Positions 46,376-55,864 of a stretch of 64,000 bases of DNA are shown here, piece after piece. The notes under the pieces are model-generated. The model was not told where the DNA came from, did no database searches, and saw nothing but the letters and a program-made list of their open reading frames with translations. This DNA is from Rhodospirillales bacterium (GTDB lineage: Bacteria; Pseudomonadota; Alphaproteobacteria; Dongiales; Dongiaceae). A program made the translations under genes and the position numbers. The stretch lies in NCBI GenBank assembly GCA_009885795.1, contig VFKA01000005.1:1-64000 (forward strand), in the 5' to 3' direction. Every line of letters begins with the position of its first letter. Position 1 is the first letter of the stretch.

Positions 46376-47128
46376 ATGAGCATCCAGGATCGCCCGCGGC
46401 CGATCTCCTTCATGGTCACGACGGAGATGACCTGCCCCTATTTGCCCGACCGGCTGGAGCGCAAGATCGTGACCGATCTATCCGCGCCGGGCGGCGCCGG
46501 GCTCTACGAGGTGCTGTCGCGGGCCGGATTCCGCCGCAGCCACTCGATCGCCTACCGCCCGGCATGCAGCGGGTGCGGCGCCTGCGTGCCGGTTCGCGTG
46601 GTGGCGGGATCGTATCGGCCAGGCCGCTCGCTGCAGCGGGTCGAGAATCGAAACCGCGATCTCGTCGTGCGCCAGCTTCCGCCGCGCCGGACCGCCGAGC
46701 AGTTCGTGCTTTTCTCGATGTATCTCGACAGCCGCCATCGGGACGGCGAGATGGTCGGCATGAGCTTCGGCGAGTACGGCACCATGATCGAGGACAGCCC
46801 GCTCGACACTTTCCTGCTCGAATGCCGCGACCCGAACGGCCGCTTGATTGCCTGCTGCCTCGCCGACCGCACGCGCGACGGCCTGTCCGCGGTCTATAGC
46901 TTCTTCGACCCGGATGTCGGCAATCGCAGTCTCGGAAACTTCATGGTGATCCGCCTCATCCGCGAGGCCCAGGCGCTGGGGCTTCCTTTCGTCTACCTCG
47001 GCTACTGGGTGCCGGGCAGCCGCAAGATGTCCTACAAGGCGCGATTCCGACCGCTCGAGGCGCTGCGGGCGGATGGCTGGCAGGCCATGCCAGCCGGCGC
47101 GCGTTTCACGGAAATCGGAAGCCCCTAA
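46376..47128 (+). CDS. bpt: Aspartate/glutamate leucyltransferase (Bpt-type arginyltransferase homologue)
   Basis: A 250-residue ATE1-fold aminoacyl-tRNA-protein transferase. CPYLPDRLERKIVTDL and the cysteine pair in ACSGCGACVPVRV are N-terminal ATE features. The C-terminal catalytic part contains VYSFFDPDVGNRSLGNF, YLGYWVPGSRKMSYKARFRP and a final PLEALRADGWQ. The family adds Leu to N-terminal Asp/Glu for ClpS/ClpAP degradation (N-degron pathway). It stands alone between motB and the RTX gene. Confidence 0.94.
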   Translation: MSIQDRPRPISFMVTTEMTCPYLPDRLERKIVTDLSAPGGAGLYEVLSRAGFRRSHSIAYRPACSGCGACVPVRVVAGSYRPGRSLQRVENRNRDLVVRQLPPRRTAEQFVLFSMYLDSRHRDGEMVGMSFGEYGTMIEDSPLDTFLLECRDPNGRLIACCLADRTRDGLSAVYSFFDPDVGNRSLGNFMVIRLIREAQALGLPFVYLGYWVPGSRKMSYKARFRPLEALRADGWQAMPAGARFTEIGSP

Positions 47129-47393
47129 ACAAGTTCGGGCGGCGCGGCTTCATGGCGAAGGCGGTGCTCGCGGCGGCGGCGCGCCCGCTGTCGCCGGTAT
47201 CGCCGCCCCCAATCCGGCCGGATGCCGCGAATTCGCGCCATGTTCGCGGCGAATACTTCTAAATAATACGCATGATCTTGTAAAGCATACACCACAATAC
47301 CTCATATATTACTTTTTTTAACAACTTGGTAGTAACTTGGGTATCATTTACCTCGCCACGTCGAATTCAATAAATAGGCGAGGAGCCTCCCCC

Positions 47394-50162
47394 ATGTCCG
47401 CGATCTTTGGAACCAAGAAGAACGACACCCTGCTGGGCACCGCGTGGAACGACGAGATATTCGGACGCGCCGGCAACGACCGCATCGAAGCCATGGGCGG
47501 CAACGACATCGTCTTCGGCGAGGCCGGCAATGACACGCTGCTGGGTGGCGCGGGCGCCGACACGCTCGATGGTGGGCTGGGGCAGGATTCACTGGATGGC
47601 GGCGAAGACAATGATGTCCTCTTGGGCGCGGTCGGCAACGACACCCTGCTGGGCGGCGCCGGCAATGACGCTCTCGATGGCGGTGTCGGTCACGACTTCC
47701 TCGACGGCGGCGACAATGACGACGGCCTACTGGGCGCGGCCGGCAATGACCGGCTCATGGGCGGCGCTGGCAACGACAAGCTGAACGGCGGCGCCGGCGC
47801 GGACTCGATCAATGGCGGCGACGGGATCGACACGGCGGTCTTCGGCGGCACCGCGTCGGTCAATCTCGCGACCGGGATCGCGACCGGCACCGATGGGGCC
47901 GATACCCTCTCCGGCATCGAGAACGTGATCACCGGTTCCGGCAAGGACACGATCGTCGGCGACGGGACGGCCAATCTGCTGTCGAGCAACGGCGGCAATG
48001 ATTCGCTGACCGGCAATGGCGGCGACGACACGCTGCGGGCCGGCGACGGGCATGATTTCGCCGATGGCGGCGACGGCAACGATCTCCTGATCGGCGACGC
48101 GGGCGTGGCCGACGGCAACGATACCCTGTTGGGCGGGAATGGCGACGATACGATCTTCGGCGGCGACGGCACCGGCGAAGCGGACGCGCTGCCGGACAAG
48201 GATTCCCTCTCGGGCGGCGCCGGCAACGACCTTCTGGTCGGCGAGGACGACAACGACACGCTTCTTGGCGGCAACGACGACGATACCTTGATCGGCGACC
48301 GCGCCAGCCACGGAGGAGGCGAGATCGACGGCAACGACAAGCTGGACGGCGGCGCCGGAAACGATTCCTTGGTGGGAGACATGGAAGTGGACTCCGAAGC
48401 GTTCGGCGGCGGAGCCGACACCCTGGCCGGCGGCGAGGGCGACGACACCCTCATCGGCGACGCCGTGTCCCAGGACTGGGCCGGCGGCGAGGGCGATGAC
48501 AATCTCGCCGGCGGCGCGGGCAACGACTTCGCCGTGGGCGATGCGCGGGCCTTCCGGGCGGAGGGCTCCGGCTGCGATACGATCGGCGGCGGAACCGGCG
48601 ATGACACCCTCGTCGGCGATGCGTACGGCGCCGGCGCCGACGGCATGTTCTATGTGTGGGATCGGTACCCGATCGCGGCCGACGGTTGGGGCGAGGACAG
48701 CCTGACCGGCGATGCCGGCAACGACATTATCGTCGGCGATGCCATGGCCATGGAGAGCGGCGCGCTCGGCGAAGGCCACGACACCCTCTCGGGCGGCGAC
48801 AATGACGACACCGTTGTCGGCGATGCGCTCGGCTACACCGCCTTCGGGTTCGGCGACGACAGCCTCGGGGGCGACACCGGCGACGATCTGATCGTTGGCG
48901 ACGCTCTCGCGACCACGCTCGCGGTCGGCGAAGGCTGCGACGTCGCCAATGGCGGCGACGGGGCGGATACCGTGGTCGGCGATGCCTCGGGCGCGGACGC
49001 GCTCGGTTGGGGCGACGACACCCTCGGCGGCGGCGAAGGCGACGACCGCATCGTCGGCGACGCCGATGGTTACTACAGCGCGCTCGGCGAGGGCGACGAC
49101 CAGCTCGACGGTGGAAACGGCGACGACACGATGGTCGGCGATTCGGCGGCGCAGTTTGGCACCGCCGCGGGCTTCGGCTGCGACACGGCCATCGGTGGCG
49201 ACGGCGACGACGTCATCGTCGGCGACGCGCATGTCGTTTACGGGTACGCCGGGGACGGCGACTACGCCTTGGAGTCGTACGACAATGAGTACGGGTATGG
49301 CTACGATGCCAACGGCTTCGGCGACGACTATGTTTACGGCGGCAACGGCGACGACCTGATCGTGGGCGACGCCGCCGCCGATACCGGCACGGCGTTCGGC
49401 AACGGCTGCGACGTTCTGATCGGCGGCGACGGCTTCGACACCATCGTCGGCGACGCCATAGGCGACCTCGCCGTCGGCGAGGGCGAGGACGCGCTGCAAG
49501 GCGGCACCGACGACGACGTACTCGTCGGCGATGCCATGGGCGCCTACGCCGTGGGCTATGGCTGCGACGTTCTCGATGGCGAGGCCGGCAACGATCTTCT
49601 CGTCGGCGACGCCATGGGCGACTTCGCGGTCGGCTACGGCCATGACGACCTCTATGGCGGCGAAGGCGACGACACGCTGTTCGGCGACGCCACCGGCACT
49701 TACGCCTACGGCTATGGCGAGGATCGCCTGTGGGGCGACGACGGCGACGACATCCTCTACGGCCAGGGCGGCCACGATCACCTCGTCGGCGGTATCGGCG
49801 TGGATCTGCTGACCGGCGGCAGCCAGGACGACGCTTTCGAGTGGCACGCGACGGGCGAGAGCGGCGTGGGCGCCGGCAACCGTGACGTCGTCATGGACTT
49901 CGAAGGCGCGGGCGGCTGGGAAGGCGACTACATCGACCTGCACGAGATCGACGCCAACGCCGGTACGCTCGACAACAACGCCTTCGAGTTCGTCGGCACC
50001 GCCGGCTTGAGCGGCGTGGCCGGCGAGCTTGCCGCGATCGACGACGGCTTCGGCAACACGATCCTCGCGGGCGACGTGAATGGCGACGGCGTGGCCGACT
50101 TCGAGATCGAGCTCTCCGGTATCGACGCCGCCACACTCACTTGCGAGGATTTCTGGTTGTAG
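47394..50162 (+). CDS. Large secreted RTX calcium-binding protein
   Basis: A 922-residue, strongly acidic, glycine-rich protein built almost entirely of RTX nonapeptides (GGxGxDxxx). No signal peptide is present, as expected for type I secretion, and the C-terminus (VNGDGVADFEIELSGIDA then LTCEDFWL) resembles a peptidase-M10 serralysin/T1SS end. From about residue 380 the repeats form a higher-order unit of 26-28 residues, each starting VGDA. Six Cys are present. AGGAG lies eight bases before the ATG. The preceding 265 bases are AT-rich. No TolC/HlyB/HlyD genes are in the window. Confidence 0.9.
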   Translation: MSAIFGTKKNDTLLGTAWNDEIFGRAGNDRIEAMGGNDIVFGEAGNDTLLGGAGADTLDGGLGQDSLDGGEDNDVLLGAVGNDTLLGGAGNDALDGGVGHDFLDGGDNDDGLLGAAGNDRLMGGAGNDKLNGGAGADSINGGDGIDTAVFGGTASVNLATGIATGTDGADTLSGIENVITGSGKDTIVGDGTANLLSSNGGNDSLTGNGGDDTLRAGDGHDFADGGDGNDLLIGDAGVADGNDTLLGGNGDDTIFGGDGTGEADALPDKDSLSGGAGNDLLVGEDDNDTLLGGNDDDTLIGDRASHGGGEIDGNDKLDGGAGNDSLVGDMEVDSEAFGGGADTLAGGEGDDTLIGDAVSQDWAGGEGDDNLAGGAGNDFAVGDARAFRAEGSGCDTIGGGTGDDTLVGDAYGAGADGMFYVWDRYPIAADGWGEDSLTGDAGNDIIVGDAMAMESGALGEGHDTLSGGDNDDTVVGDALGYTAFGFGDDSLGGDTGDDLIVGDALATTLAVGEGCDVANGGDGADTVVGDASGADALGWGDDTLGGGEGDDRIVGDADGYYSALGEGDDQLDGGNGDDTMVGDSAAQFGTAAGFGCDTAIGGDGDDVIVGDAHVVYGYAGDGDYALESYDNEYGYGYDANGFGDDYVYGGNGDDLIVGDAAADTGTAFGNGCDVLIGGDGFDTIVGDAIGDLAVGEGEDALQGGTDDDVLVGDAMGAYAVGYGCDVLDGEAGNDLLVGDAMGDFAVGYGHDDLYGGEGDDTLFGDATGTYAYGYGEDRLWGDDGDDILYGQGGHDHLVGGIGVDLLTGGSQDDAFEWHATGESGVGAGNRDVVMDFEGAGGWEGDYIDLHEIDANAGTLDNNAFEFVGTAGLSGVAGELAAIDDGFGNTILAGDVNGDGVADFEIELSGIDAATLTCEDFWL

Positions 50163-50180
50163 AGGATGCAAGAAACCCTT

Positions 50181-50258
50181 TGTCATCGCCGGGCCTTGAC
50201 CCGGCGATCCATGGCGCAACGGCACAATGGATGCCCGCGTCAAGCGCGGGCATGACAA
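50181..50258. repeat. Palindromic repeat, family B, copy 2
   Basis: Outer arms TTGTCAT and ATGACAA with two inner hairpins: TCGCCGGGccttgaCCCGGCGA and ATGCCCGCGtcaagCGCGGGCAT. Compared with the copy at 4957-5038, paired bases in the hairpins change together. It lies between the convergent RTX and parC genes. Confidence 0.85.
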
Positions 50259-50271
50259 AACGCCGGTTCGC

Positions 50272-52512
50272 TTACCCGAACCGGTTGGCGCGCGGGAAGC
50301 CCGTTGGCGGCAGCCGGCCCGCCTGGGCGCGGACGCCGATCCAGTCGCGCAGGTTCGTCTCGGTGCGCGTGCGGTCCTCGCCCGCTTTCCAGCTGAGGCC
50401 GTCGGCGAGCCGAAAGACCTTCACGTCGGCAAGGCCGCCATCCTTGTGCTTCTGCAGAATGACGCCGCGGCCGCGCGCCATCGCCGGCACGTCCTTCAAC
50501 GGAAATACCAGCAACTTCCGGTTCCGGCCGATCGCGGCCACGTGATCGCCTTCGGCGGGCACGGCCGTCAGGGCGAGAACGCCTTCGGCAAGGTTCAGCA
50601 CTTGCCGGCCGGCGCGCGTCTGCGCCAGCGCGTCCTCTTCCTTCACCAGGAAGCCGCGCCCATCGGTGGAGGCGACCAGCAACACCCCTCCTGCCCTATG
50701 CACGCGCAAGCTGGCCACGTCGCCATCCTGCGGCAGGTCCATCATCAGCCGCACGGGTTCGCCATGCCCGCGCCCGCTCGGTAGCTTGTCGCAAGCCAGC
50801 GTGTAGAACCGGCCATTGGTGCCGAATACCAGCAGCTTGTCGGTCGTCTCGGCCTGTACCACGAAGCGCCCGCGGTCCCCTTCCTTGAACTTCAGGTCGC
50901 CGTTCGCGCCGGCCTGGCCCTTGAGCGCCCTGATCCAACCTTTCTCGGAGAGGACGACCGTGACCGGCTCCCGTTCGACGGTCGCCTCGGCCGGCACCTC
51001 GACCGGCGCCGGCGGCGGCCCGATCTCGGTTCGCCGGCGACCGAGCGGCGTCGCCTCGCCGAAGCGCTTCTTCATCACCCGTAACTCGTCGCCGATATGC
51101 CGCCACTGGCGGTCCTCGTCCTTCAGCAAGCGGGCGAGGTCCTTGCGTTCCGCCGTCAACGCCTCGAATTCCTTGCGGATGCCCGTTTCCTCGAGCTTCC
51201 TGAGCGCGCGCAGCTTCATGTCCAGGATCGCCTCGGCCTGGATATCGGAGAGCTTCCAGCGCGCCATCATGATTTTCTTCGGCTCATCCTCCTCGCGGAT
51301 CACCTTGATGATGGCGTCGAGGTTCCGGTAGGCGATCAGGTAGCCGGCGAGGATTTCGAGCCGCCGGTCGATGCGCGCCAGCCGAAAGCGCGAGCGCCGC
51401 CGCAGCACGTCGCGCCGATGATCGAGAAAGGCGCGCATGACGTCGGCCAAGGACATGACGCGCGGCGTCTGAGCGGAATCGACGACGTTCATGTTGAGGC
51501 TGAAGCGGGTCTCCAGATCCGTCAGCCGGAACAGGGATTCCATGAGTACCGCCGGATCGACGTTGCGGCTTTTCGGCTCCAGCACGAGGCGAAGCTCGGC
51601 CGCCGATTCATCGCGAATGTCCCCCAGGAACGCCAATTTGCGTTCCTGCAGCAGTGTCGCGATCTTCTCGACCAGGCGCGCCTTGGCGACCTGGTAGGGA
51701 ATCTCGGTCACCACGATTTGCCAGGCGCCGCCCTTCAGCTGCTCGACCGTCCAGCGCGCGCGAAGGCGAAACGAACCCCGGCCGCTGCGATAGGCATCCA
51801 GGATGCTCTCCGCCGGCTCGACCAGGATGCCGCCGGTGGGAAAATCGGGCCCCGGAACCAGCTCGACCAGCTTTGCCGCCGTCGCCTTCGGATACTTGAT
51901 GAGGTGGAGCAGCGCGTTGCAGATCTCCCCCGCGTTGTGCGGCGGGATACTGGTTGCCATGCCGACCGCGATGCCCTGCGCGCCGTTCGCCAGCAGATTC
52001 GGGAATGCCGCCGGCAGAACCACGGGTTCGCGATCCTCGCCGTCATAAGTCGGGCGAAAGTCGACCGCGTCCTCGTCGATGCCTTCGAGCAGCGCTTCCG
52101 CCACTTCGGTGAGGCGCGCCTCGGTGTAGCGCATGGCGGCGGCGTTATCGCCGTCGATGTTGCCGTAATTGCCCTGACCGTCGACGAGTGGATAGCGCTG
52201 CGCGAAGGTCTGCGCCAGGCGCACCATGGCGTCGTAGATCGCCCCCTCGCCATGGGGATGGAACTTGCCCATCACGTCGCCGACCACGCGCGCCGAACGC
52301 TTGAAGCCGCCGCGCGGATCGAGGTGCAGCTGGCGCATGGCATAGAGCAGCCGGCGGTGAACCGGCTTCAAACCATCGCGCACGTCGGGCAGCGAGCGCG
52401 CCATGATGGTGGAGAGAGCATAGGAGAGATAGCGCTCGCGCAGCGCCTCGGCGAAATCGACAACGCGCGTCTCGCCCGTGGGCGGCGGCGGCACAGGGGC
52501 GCGCTTCGGCAT
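50272..52512 (-). CDS. parC: DNA topoisomerase IV subunit A
   Basis: A 746-residue topoisomerase subunit that cuts and passes DNA to separate daughter chromosomes. The active-site Tyr129 is in [31 protein letters not shown] and [18 protein letters not shown] form the DNA-gate region; the position of E. coli ParC Ser80 is Gly here. [14 protein letters not shown] and later repeats form the beta-propeller C-terminal domain. The short C-terminus (746 rather than the roughly 870 of GyrA) and [19 protein letters not shown] favour ParC over GyrA. Confidence 0.93.
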   Translation of the reverse strand: MPKRAPVPPPPTGETRVVDFAEALRERYLSYALSTIMARSLPDVRDGLKPVHRRLLYAMRQLHLDPRGGFKRSARVVGDVMGKFHPHGEGAIYDAMVRLAQTFAQRYPLVDGQGNYGNIDGDNAAAMRYTEARLTEVAEALLEGIDEDAVDFRPTYDGEDREPVVLPAAFPNLLANGAQGIAVGMATSIPPHNAGEICNALLHLIKYPKATAAKLVELVPGPDFPTGGILVEPAESILDAYRSGRGSFRLRARWTVEQLKGGAWQIVVTEIPYQVAKARLVEKIATLLQERKLAFLGDIRDESAAELRLVLEPKSRNVDPAVLMESLFRLTDLETRFSLNMNVVDSAQTPRVMSLADVMRAFLDHRRDVLRRRSRFRLARIDRRLEILAGYLIAYRNLDAIIKVIREEDEPKKIMMARWKLSDIQAEAILDMKLRALRKLEETGIRKEFEALTAERKDLARLLKDEDRQWRHIGDELRVMKKRFGEATPLGRRRTEIGPPPAPVEVPAEATVEREPVTVVLSEKGWIRALKGQAGANGDLKFKEGDRGRFVVQAETTDKLLVFGTNGRFYTLACDKLPSGRGHGEPVRLMMDLPQDGDVASLRVHRAGGVLLVASTDGRGFLVKEEDALAQTRAGRQVLNLAEGVLALTAVPAEGDHVAAIGRNRKLLVFPLKDVPAMARGRGVILQKHKDGGLADVKVFRLADGLSWKAGEDRTRTETNLRDWIGVRAQAGRLPPTGFPRANRFG

Positions 52513-52561
52513 GAGCGGGTTAATTCACCAGATTCCGCCGGCCGTCAAGGCAGCGGCATGG

Positions 52562-53473
52562 TCATGTGTCTTGGATCTCGTAGCCAAGGCGCGAGAGCTC
52601 GGTGCGCGCCGTGGCGAAGGCGCCCTCGGGGAAGAACTCGGCGCCGCGATCGAGAACCACCAGCACGCCGCGCCGCTCGCGCGGCGCCGTTGCTGGAATG
52701 AGCAGGCCATCGGCCCACGGGCGATCGCGTCCCGCCGCAGCGTCATAAAGCACCCGGTCCATGGCGAAGTGACGTTCGGCCGCGGCCTTGATCCGCGCCT
52801 CCATGGCCGCGTCCAAATAGGCAGAGCCCTGTTGCAGCTCCATGTAGGCGATATCGGGCCAGCCGAAGAGCGTGATGAGCGCACTCAGCACCTCATCGAA
52901 GCGCTCGGCAACTCCAACGACGCCGTAGCGCCGCAGGTTATCGATGGCCATGGCGAGCGTCGCTTCCGTGCAGGGCGCGTCGGCATCGGCAAGGCCGGCG
53001 ATCTGCCGCGTCTGGCCGTTGGCGGCGATTCTCCCACTGGCAACGAGGTCGTCGATATCCGCGCCCGGAAGCCATCCCTGGCGCTGGAGACCGAACCGAA
53101 ACTGGGAGCGCAAACGGGCGAGCGGATCGCGTAGCACCGTGACGTAAAGGCAAGGCCGCGGCAGCCGTTCATGCATCCCATAAGGGAGGTGGCCCGTGAG
53201 ATAGGCGCAATCCGTAAGACGCTCGGCCGGCATCGCGGCGAGGGATGCGAGCGCCTCTTCCTTGTCGGGTCCCAAATACTGGCCGTAAATCGTGCCCATG
53301 GCCCGCTCGCCGCGGCTATACCCGAGCCGCGCCGCCGCGGACATGATTCGGTCGAGCGTCGTGCCCGCCGCCTTGGGGATATGGGTGAAGGCGACGGTGT
53401 GGTCATCGTAGCGCCGCGCCGGTGCGAGATCCCTAAGCCCGGTCACGAGCTTCAGGCGCTTAGGGCCGCTCAC
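52562..53473 (-). CDS. Sulfotransferase family protein
   Basis: A 303-residue cytosolic sulfotransferase-type protein. The PAPS 5'-phosphosulfate loop is VAFTHIPKAAGTTLDR, and the 3'-phosphate motif is VTVLRDPLARLRSQFRFG, as in carbohydrate (family 2) sulfotransferases. No membrane anchor is visible. The start is GTG at 53473, forming a GTGA overlap with the recO stop, so it is translated with the DNA-repair gene; this is an unexpected lodger at the end of rnc-era-recO. The acceptor is unknown. Confidence 0.82.
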   Translation of the reverse strand: MSGPKRLKLVTGLRDLAPARRYDDHTVAFTHIPKAAGTTLDRIMSAAARLGYSRGERAMGTIYGQYLGPDKEEALASLAAMPAERLTDCAYLTGHLPYGMHERLPRPCLYVTVLRDPLARLRSQFRFGLQRQGWLPGADIDDLVASGRIAANGQTRQIAGLADADAPCTEATLAMAIDNLRRYGVVGVAERFDEVLSALITLFGWPDIAYMELQQGSAYLDAAMEARIKAAAERHFAMDRVLYDAAAGRDRPWADGLLIPATAPRERRGVLVVLDRGAEFFPEGAFATARTELSRLGYEIQDT

Positions 53474-54213
53474 GCCCCGCCCATCGCTGCCAGGCGCTCC
53501 ACCACCCGGCGCCGCGCCGCCGGCATGGCGTGGCGTTCCGCGCCTTGCGCGGTGAAGACGTGCCGTTCGAGAAAGTAACCAGTGAGAGCGAGGCCGGCCG
53601 CGATCTCGCCCGGACCGGGCGCCGCCGCACTGTCGGCAAGAAAGGCCGGCAGCCTAAGCATCCGCCCAAGATAGGGTTCGGCCGCCTGCCTCGACACGGC
53701 GCGGCCGCTTCTTGGCGAGACATAGGCGAGATCGACGGTTCCGCCCGTCGCGGCACACGCCCGAAGATCGAGCCCAAATCCGAGATCGGTCAGCAGCGCC
53801 AATTCCCACCGGACGTAAGCGGCCGCGGCTTCCGTCCCCGTTGCCGCCAATGTGTCCAGCAGCCGGGCAAGGGCATCGTGCGCGGCTAGGTGCGGTTCGC
53901 GCTCGGGCAACGCCGTCGCCGATACCGCCGTCGCCGCCGCCAGAATCGCCAGCCGAACCGGATCGTCGAGCACGGCCGCGGCGCGTGCCCCGATCAATTC
54001 GCATCGATAGCTCCCGAGATGCTCGGAGAGCCGCGCCCGCCACACCGCCGTCACCCGATTGCCCGCCTGGTAGAGGCCCCGCGCGCGGGCGCCTGCGCCA
54101 CCGCGCGCCAATCCGGCATGGCGTCCATGCGAACGGGTCAAGAGCATGACGACGACCGCGTTCTCGCCATGCTTGCGGGCCGAGAGTACGATGCCTTCAT
54201 CGCTCCATTCCAT
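53470..54213 (-). CDS. recO: DNA repair protein RecO
   Basis: A 247-residue recombination mediator of the RecFOR pathway, loading RecA on gapped DNA. The N-terminal OB fold begins MEWSDEGIVLSARKHGENAV and includes GLARGGAGARARG, GNRVTAVWRARL and HLGSYRCEL. The helical C-terminus has WELALLTDLGFGLDL and the Cys-containing CAATG, a remnant of the zinc motif found in some RecO proteins. The ATG at 54213 is preferred to a TTG two codons earlier. It follows era closely. Confidence 0.93.
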   Translation of the reverse strand: MEWSDEGIVLSARKHGENAVVVMLLTRSHGRHAGLARGGAGARARGLYQAGNRVTAVWRARLSEHLGSYRCELIGARAAAVLDDPVRLAILAAATAVSATALPEREPHLAAHDALARLLDTLAATGTEAAAAYVRWELALLTDLGFGLDLRACAATGGTVDLAYVSPRSGRAVSRQAAEPYLGRMLRLPAFLADSAAAPGPGEIAAGLALTGYFLERHVFTAQGAERHAMPAARRRVVERLAAMGGA

Positions 54214-54228
54214 CGCCAAACGCCTTCA

Positions 54229-55146
54229 TTACGCGTCGAATTCGAGGCCGAGCGCACGATAGCGCTCCGGATCCTCCTGCCATTTGCCGCGTACCACGAC
54301 CCGTAGGAACAAGTGAACCTTTTGCCCCAGCAATTCGTTCATGGTGACTTGGGCGGCCTCGCGCACTTCCTTGATGCGCGCGCCCCGCTTGCCGAGAATG
54401 ATGGCCTTCTGGCTGTCGCGCTCGATCAGGATAATCTGACCAACTCTCACGCTGCCGTCGGCGAAGTCCTCCCAACTCTCCGGTTCGACGGTCAGCGCAT
54501 AGGGCAGTTCTTCCTTGAGCTGCAGGAATAACTGCTCGCGCGTCGCTTCCGCCGCGAGAAACCGCATCGGCGCGTCGGCGATCTGGTCGGCGGCGTAGTG
54601 CCACGGTCCGGCCGGCGCCAGCGAAGCCAATTTCGCCTTGAGGTCCTCGACGCCATCGCCGGTGAGACTCGATATCATGAATACGTCGCCGAACAAGCCC
54701 ATCTCATGCAACAGGCGGGCGAGCGCGAGCAGGTTCTCGCGCTTGGCTACGTCCACCTTGTTGAGGGCGAGAATGGCCTTGTGCCGGCGCTGCTTCAGGC
54801 CCTCGACGATGAGCCGCGTGCCATGGTCCAGCGACCGGTGGGAGGCATCGACCAGCACCACGATGACGTCCGCGTCCACCGCTGACCGCCAGGCATCGCG
54901 CACCATGGCACGATCGAGCCGGCGGCGTGGCTGGAAGATACCCGGGGTGTCGACGAACACGAGCTGCGTGCCTTCGACCGCGGCGATGCCAAGCAGGCGC
55001 CGGCGCGTCGTCTGCGCCTTCGGGGTGACGATGGCGATCTTGGCTCCGACCAATCGATTGAGCAGCGTCGACTTGCCGGCATTAGGCGCGCCGAGGATCG
55101 CCACATAGGCAAAGCAAGTCGGCGCGCCGCCGCCGCTGTCAGACAT
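54229..55146 (-). CDS. era: GTPase Era
   Basis: A 305-residue ribosome-assembly GTPase binding 16S rRNA. G1 is AILGAPNAGKSTLLN, G2 TPKAQTTRRRLLGI, G3 VDTPGIFQPRRRLD and G4 LNKVDVAK. The C-terminal KH domain includes IILIERDSQKAIILGKRGAR and INELLGQK-like MNELLGQKVHLFLRV. It overlaps the rnc stop by eight bases, the usual rnc-era arrangement. Confidence 0.97.
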   Translation of the reverse strand: MSDSGGGAPTCFAYVAILGAPNAGKSTLLNRLVGAKIAIVTPKAQTTRRRLLGIAAVEGTQLVFVDTPGIFQPRRRLDRAMVRDAWRSAVDADVIVVLVDASHRSLDHGTRLIVEGLKQRRHKAILALNKVDVAKRENLLALARLLHEMGLFGDVFMISSLTGDGVEDLKAKLASLAPAGPWHYAADQIADAPMRFLAAEATREQLFLQLKEELPYALTVEPESWEDFADGSVRVGQIILIERDSQKAIILGKRGARIKEVREAAQVTMNELLGQKVHLFLRVVVRGKWQEDPERYRALGLEFDA

Positions 55147-55864
55147 TCTCGGTCCCGAGCAACGACAGCATGACCGAGGCCGCGGCGGTTTCGGCCGCGC
55201 GCTTGGATCGTCCCCGCCCCGCGGCCGGCGGGCGGTCGGCGACGCTCACTTCCACGTCGAACATGGCATCGTGCGGCGGTCCCTCGGCCTTCACCACTCG
55301 ATAGACTGGAAGCGGCAGCCGCGCCCCTTGCGCCCATTCCTGCAGCGCCGTTTTGGCGTCGCGCGGCGGATCGCCGCTGGCGCCGATCAGCGGCGACCAG
55401 TGCTTGCGAATGAAGTCGGCCGCCGGCGCCAAGCCGCCATCCAGATACAATGCGCCGATCACGGCCTCGCAGGAATCGGCCAGGAGATTCTCGTTCGTTC
55501 GCCCGCCGCTATCGTCCTCCCCTTTCGACAGCATCACGAAACGGCCGAGATCGAAATCCCTTGCTACTTGCGCGAGCGTGCCGCGGCTGACCAGGACCGC
55601 GATCCGCTTGGCCAGCGCGCCTTCGTCCTCGGCGGGAAAGGTGTGATAGATCATGTCGGCGACAACGAGAGCGAGAACCCGGTCGCCGAGGAATTCCAGC
55701 CGTTCGTAGCCCTCGCCCGCCCGGCGCTGGCGCTTGGCGCCGGAAACCATGCTGCGGTGGGTGAGCGCCTGGCGCAGCAGTTTCGGATCGCCGAATCGAT
55801 GCCCGAGCCGCTCCGCGATCCCGTCGAGCGGCGCCGCCAGGCGCGGAGAGGATCCCGGCGTCAA
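55139..55864 (-). CDS. rnc: Ribonuclease III
   Basis: A 241-residue dsRNA endonuclease. The signature is YERLEFLGDRVLALVVADMI. The second acidic site is ADSCEAVIGALYLDGG, and the C-terminal dsRBD has DAKTALQEWAQ and GRGRSKRAAETAAA. The start is TTG at 55864 overlapping the lepB stop as TTGA; the reading frame is open 20 codons further, but those residues lie in lepB and lack homology. It processes rRNA. Confidence 0.94.
   Translation of the reverse strand: MTPGSSPRLAAPLDGIAERLGHRFGDPKLLRQALTHRSMVSGAKRQRRAGEGYERLEFLGDRVLALVVADMIYHTFPAEDEGALAKRIAVLVSRGTLAQVARDFDLGRFVMLSKGEDDSGGRTNENLLADSCEAVIGALYLDGGLAPAADFIRKHWSPLIGASGDPPRDAKTALQEWAQGARLPLPVYRVVKAEGPPHDAMFDVEVSVADRPPAAGRGRSKRAAETAAASVMLSLLGTENV

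Noticed and set aside
47727-50258. 843-codon minus-strand frame opposite the RTX gene
   Set aside because: The repetitive GGC/GAC codons of the RTX gene leave the opposite frame open. The RTX frame has the meaningful repeats and the ribosome-binding site.
52230-52275. ParC Gly at the quinolone-resistance Ser80 position as acquired resistance
   Set aside because: Non-Ser residues at this place are, as I recall, common in alphaproteobacterial ParC, so it is probably intrinsic.
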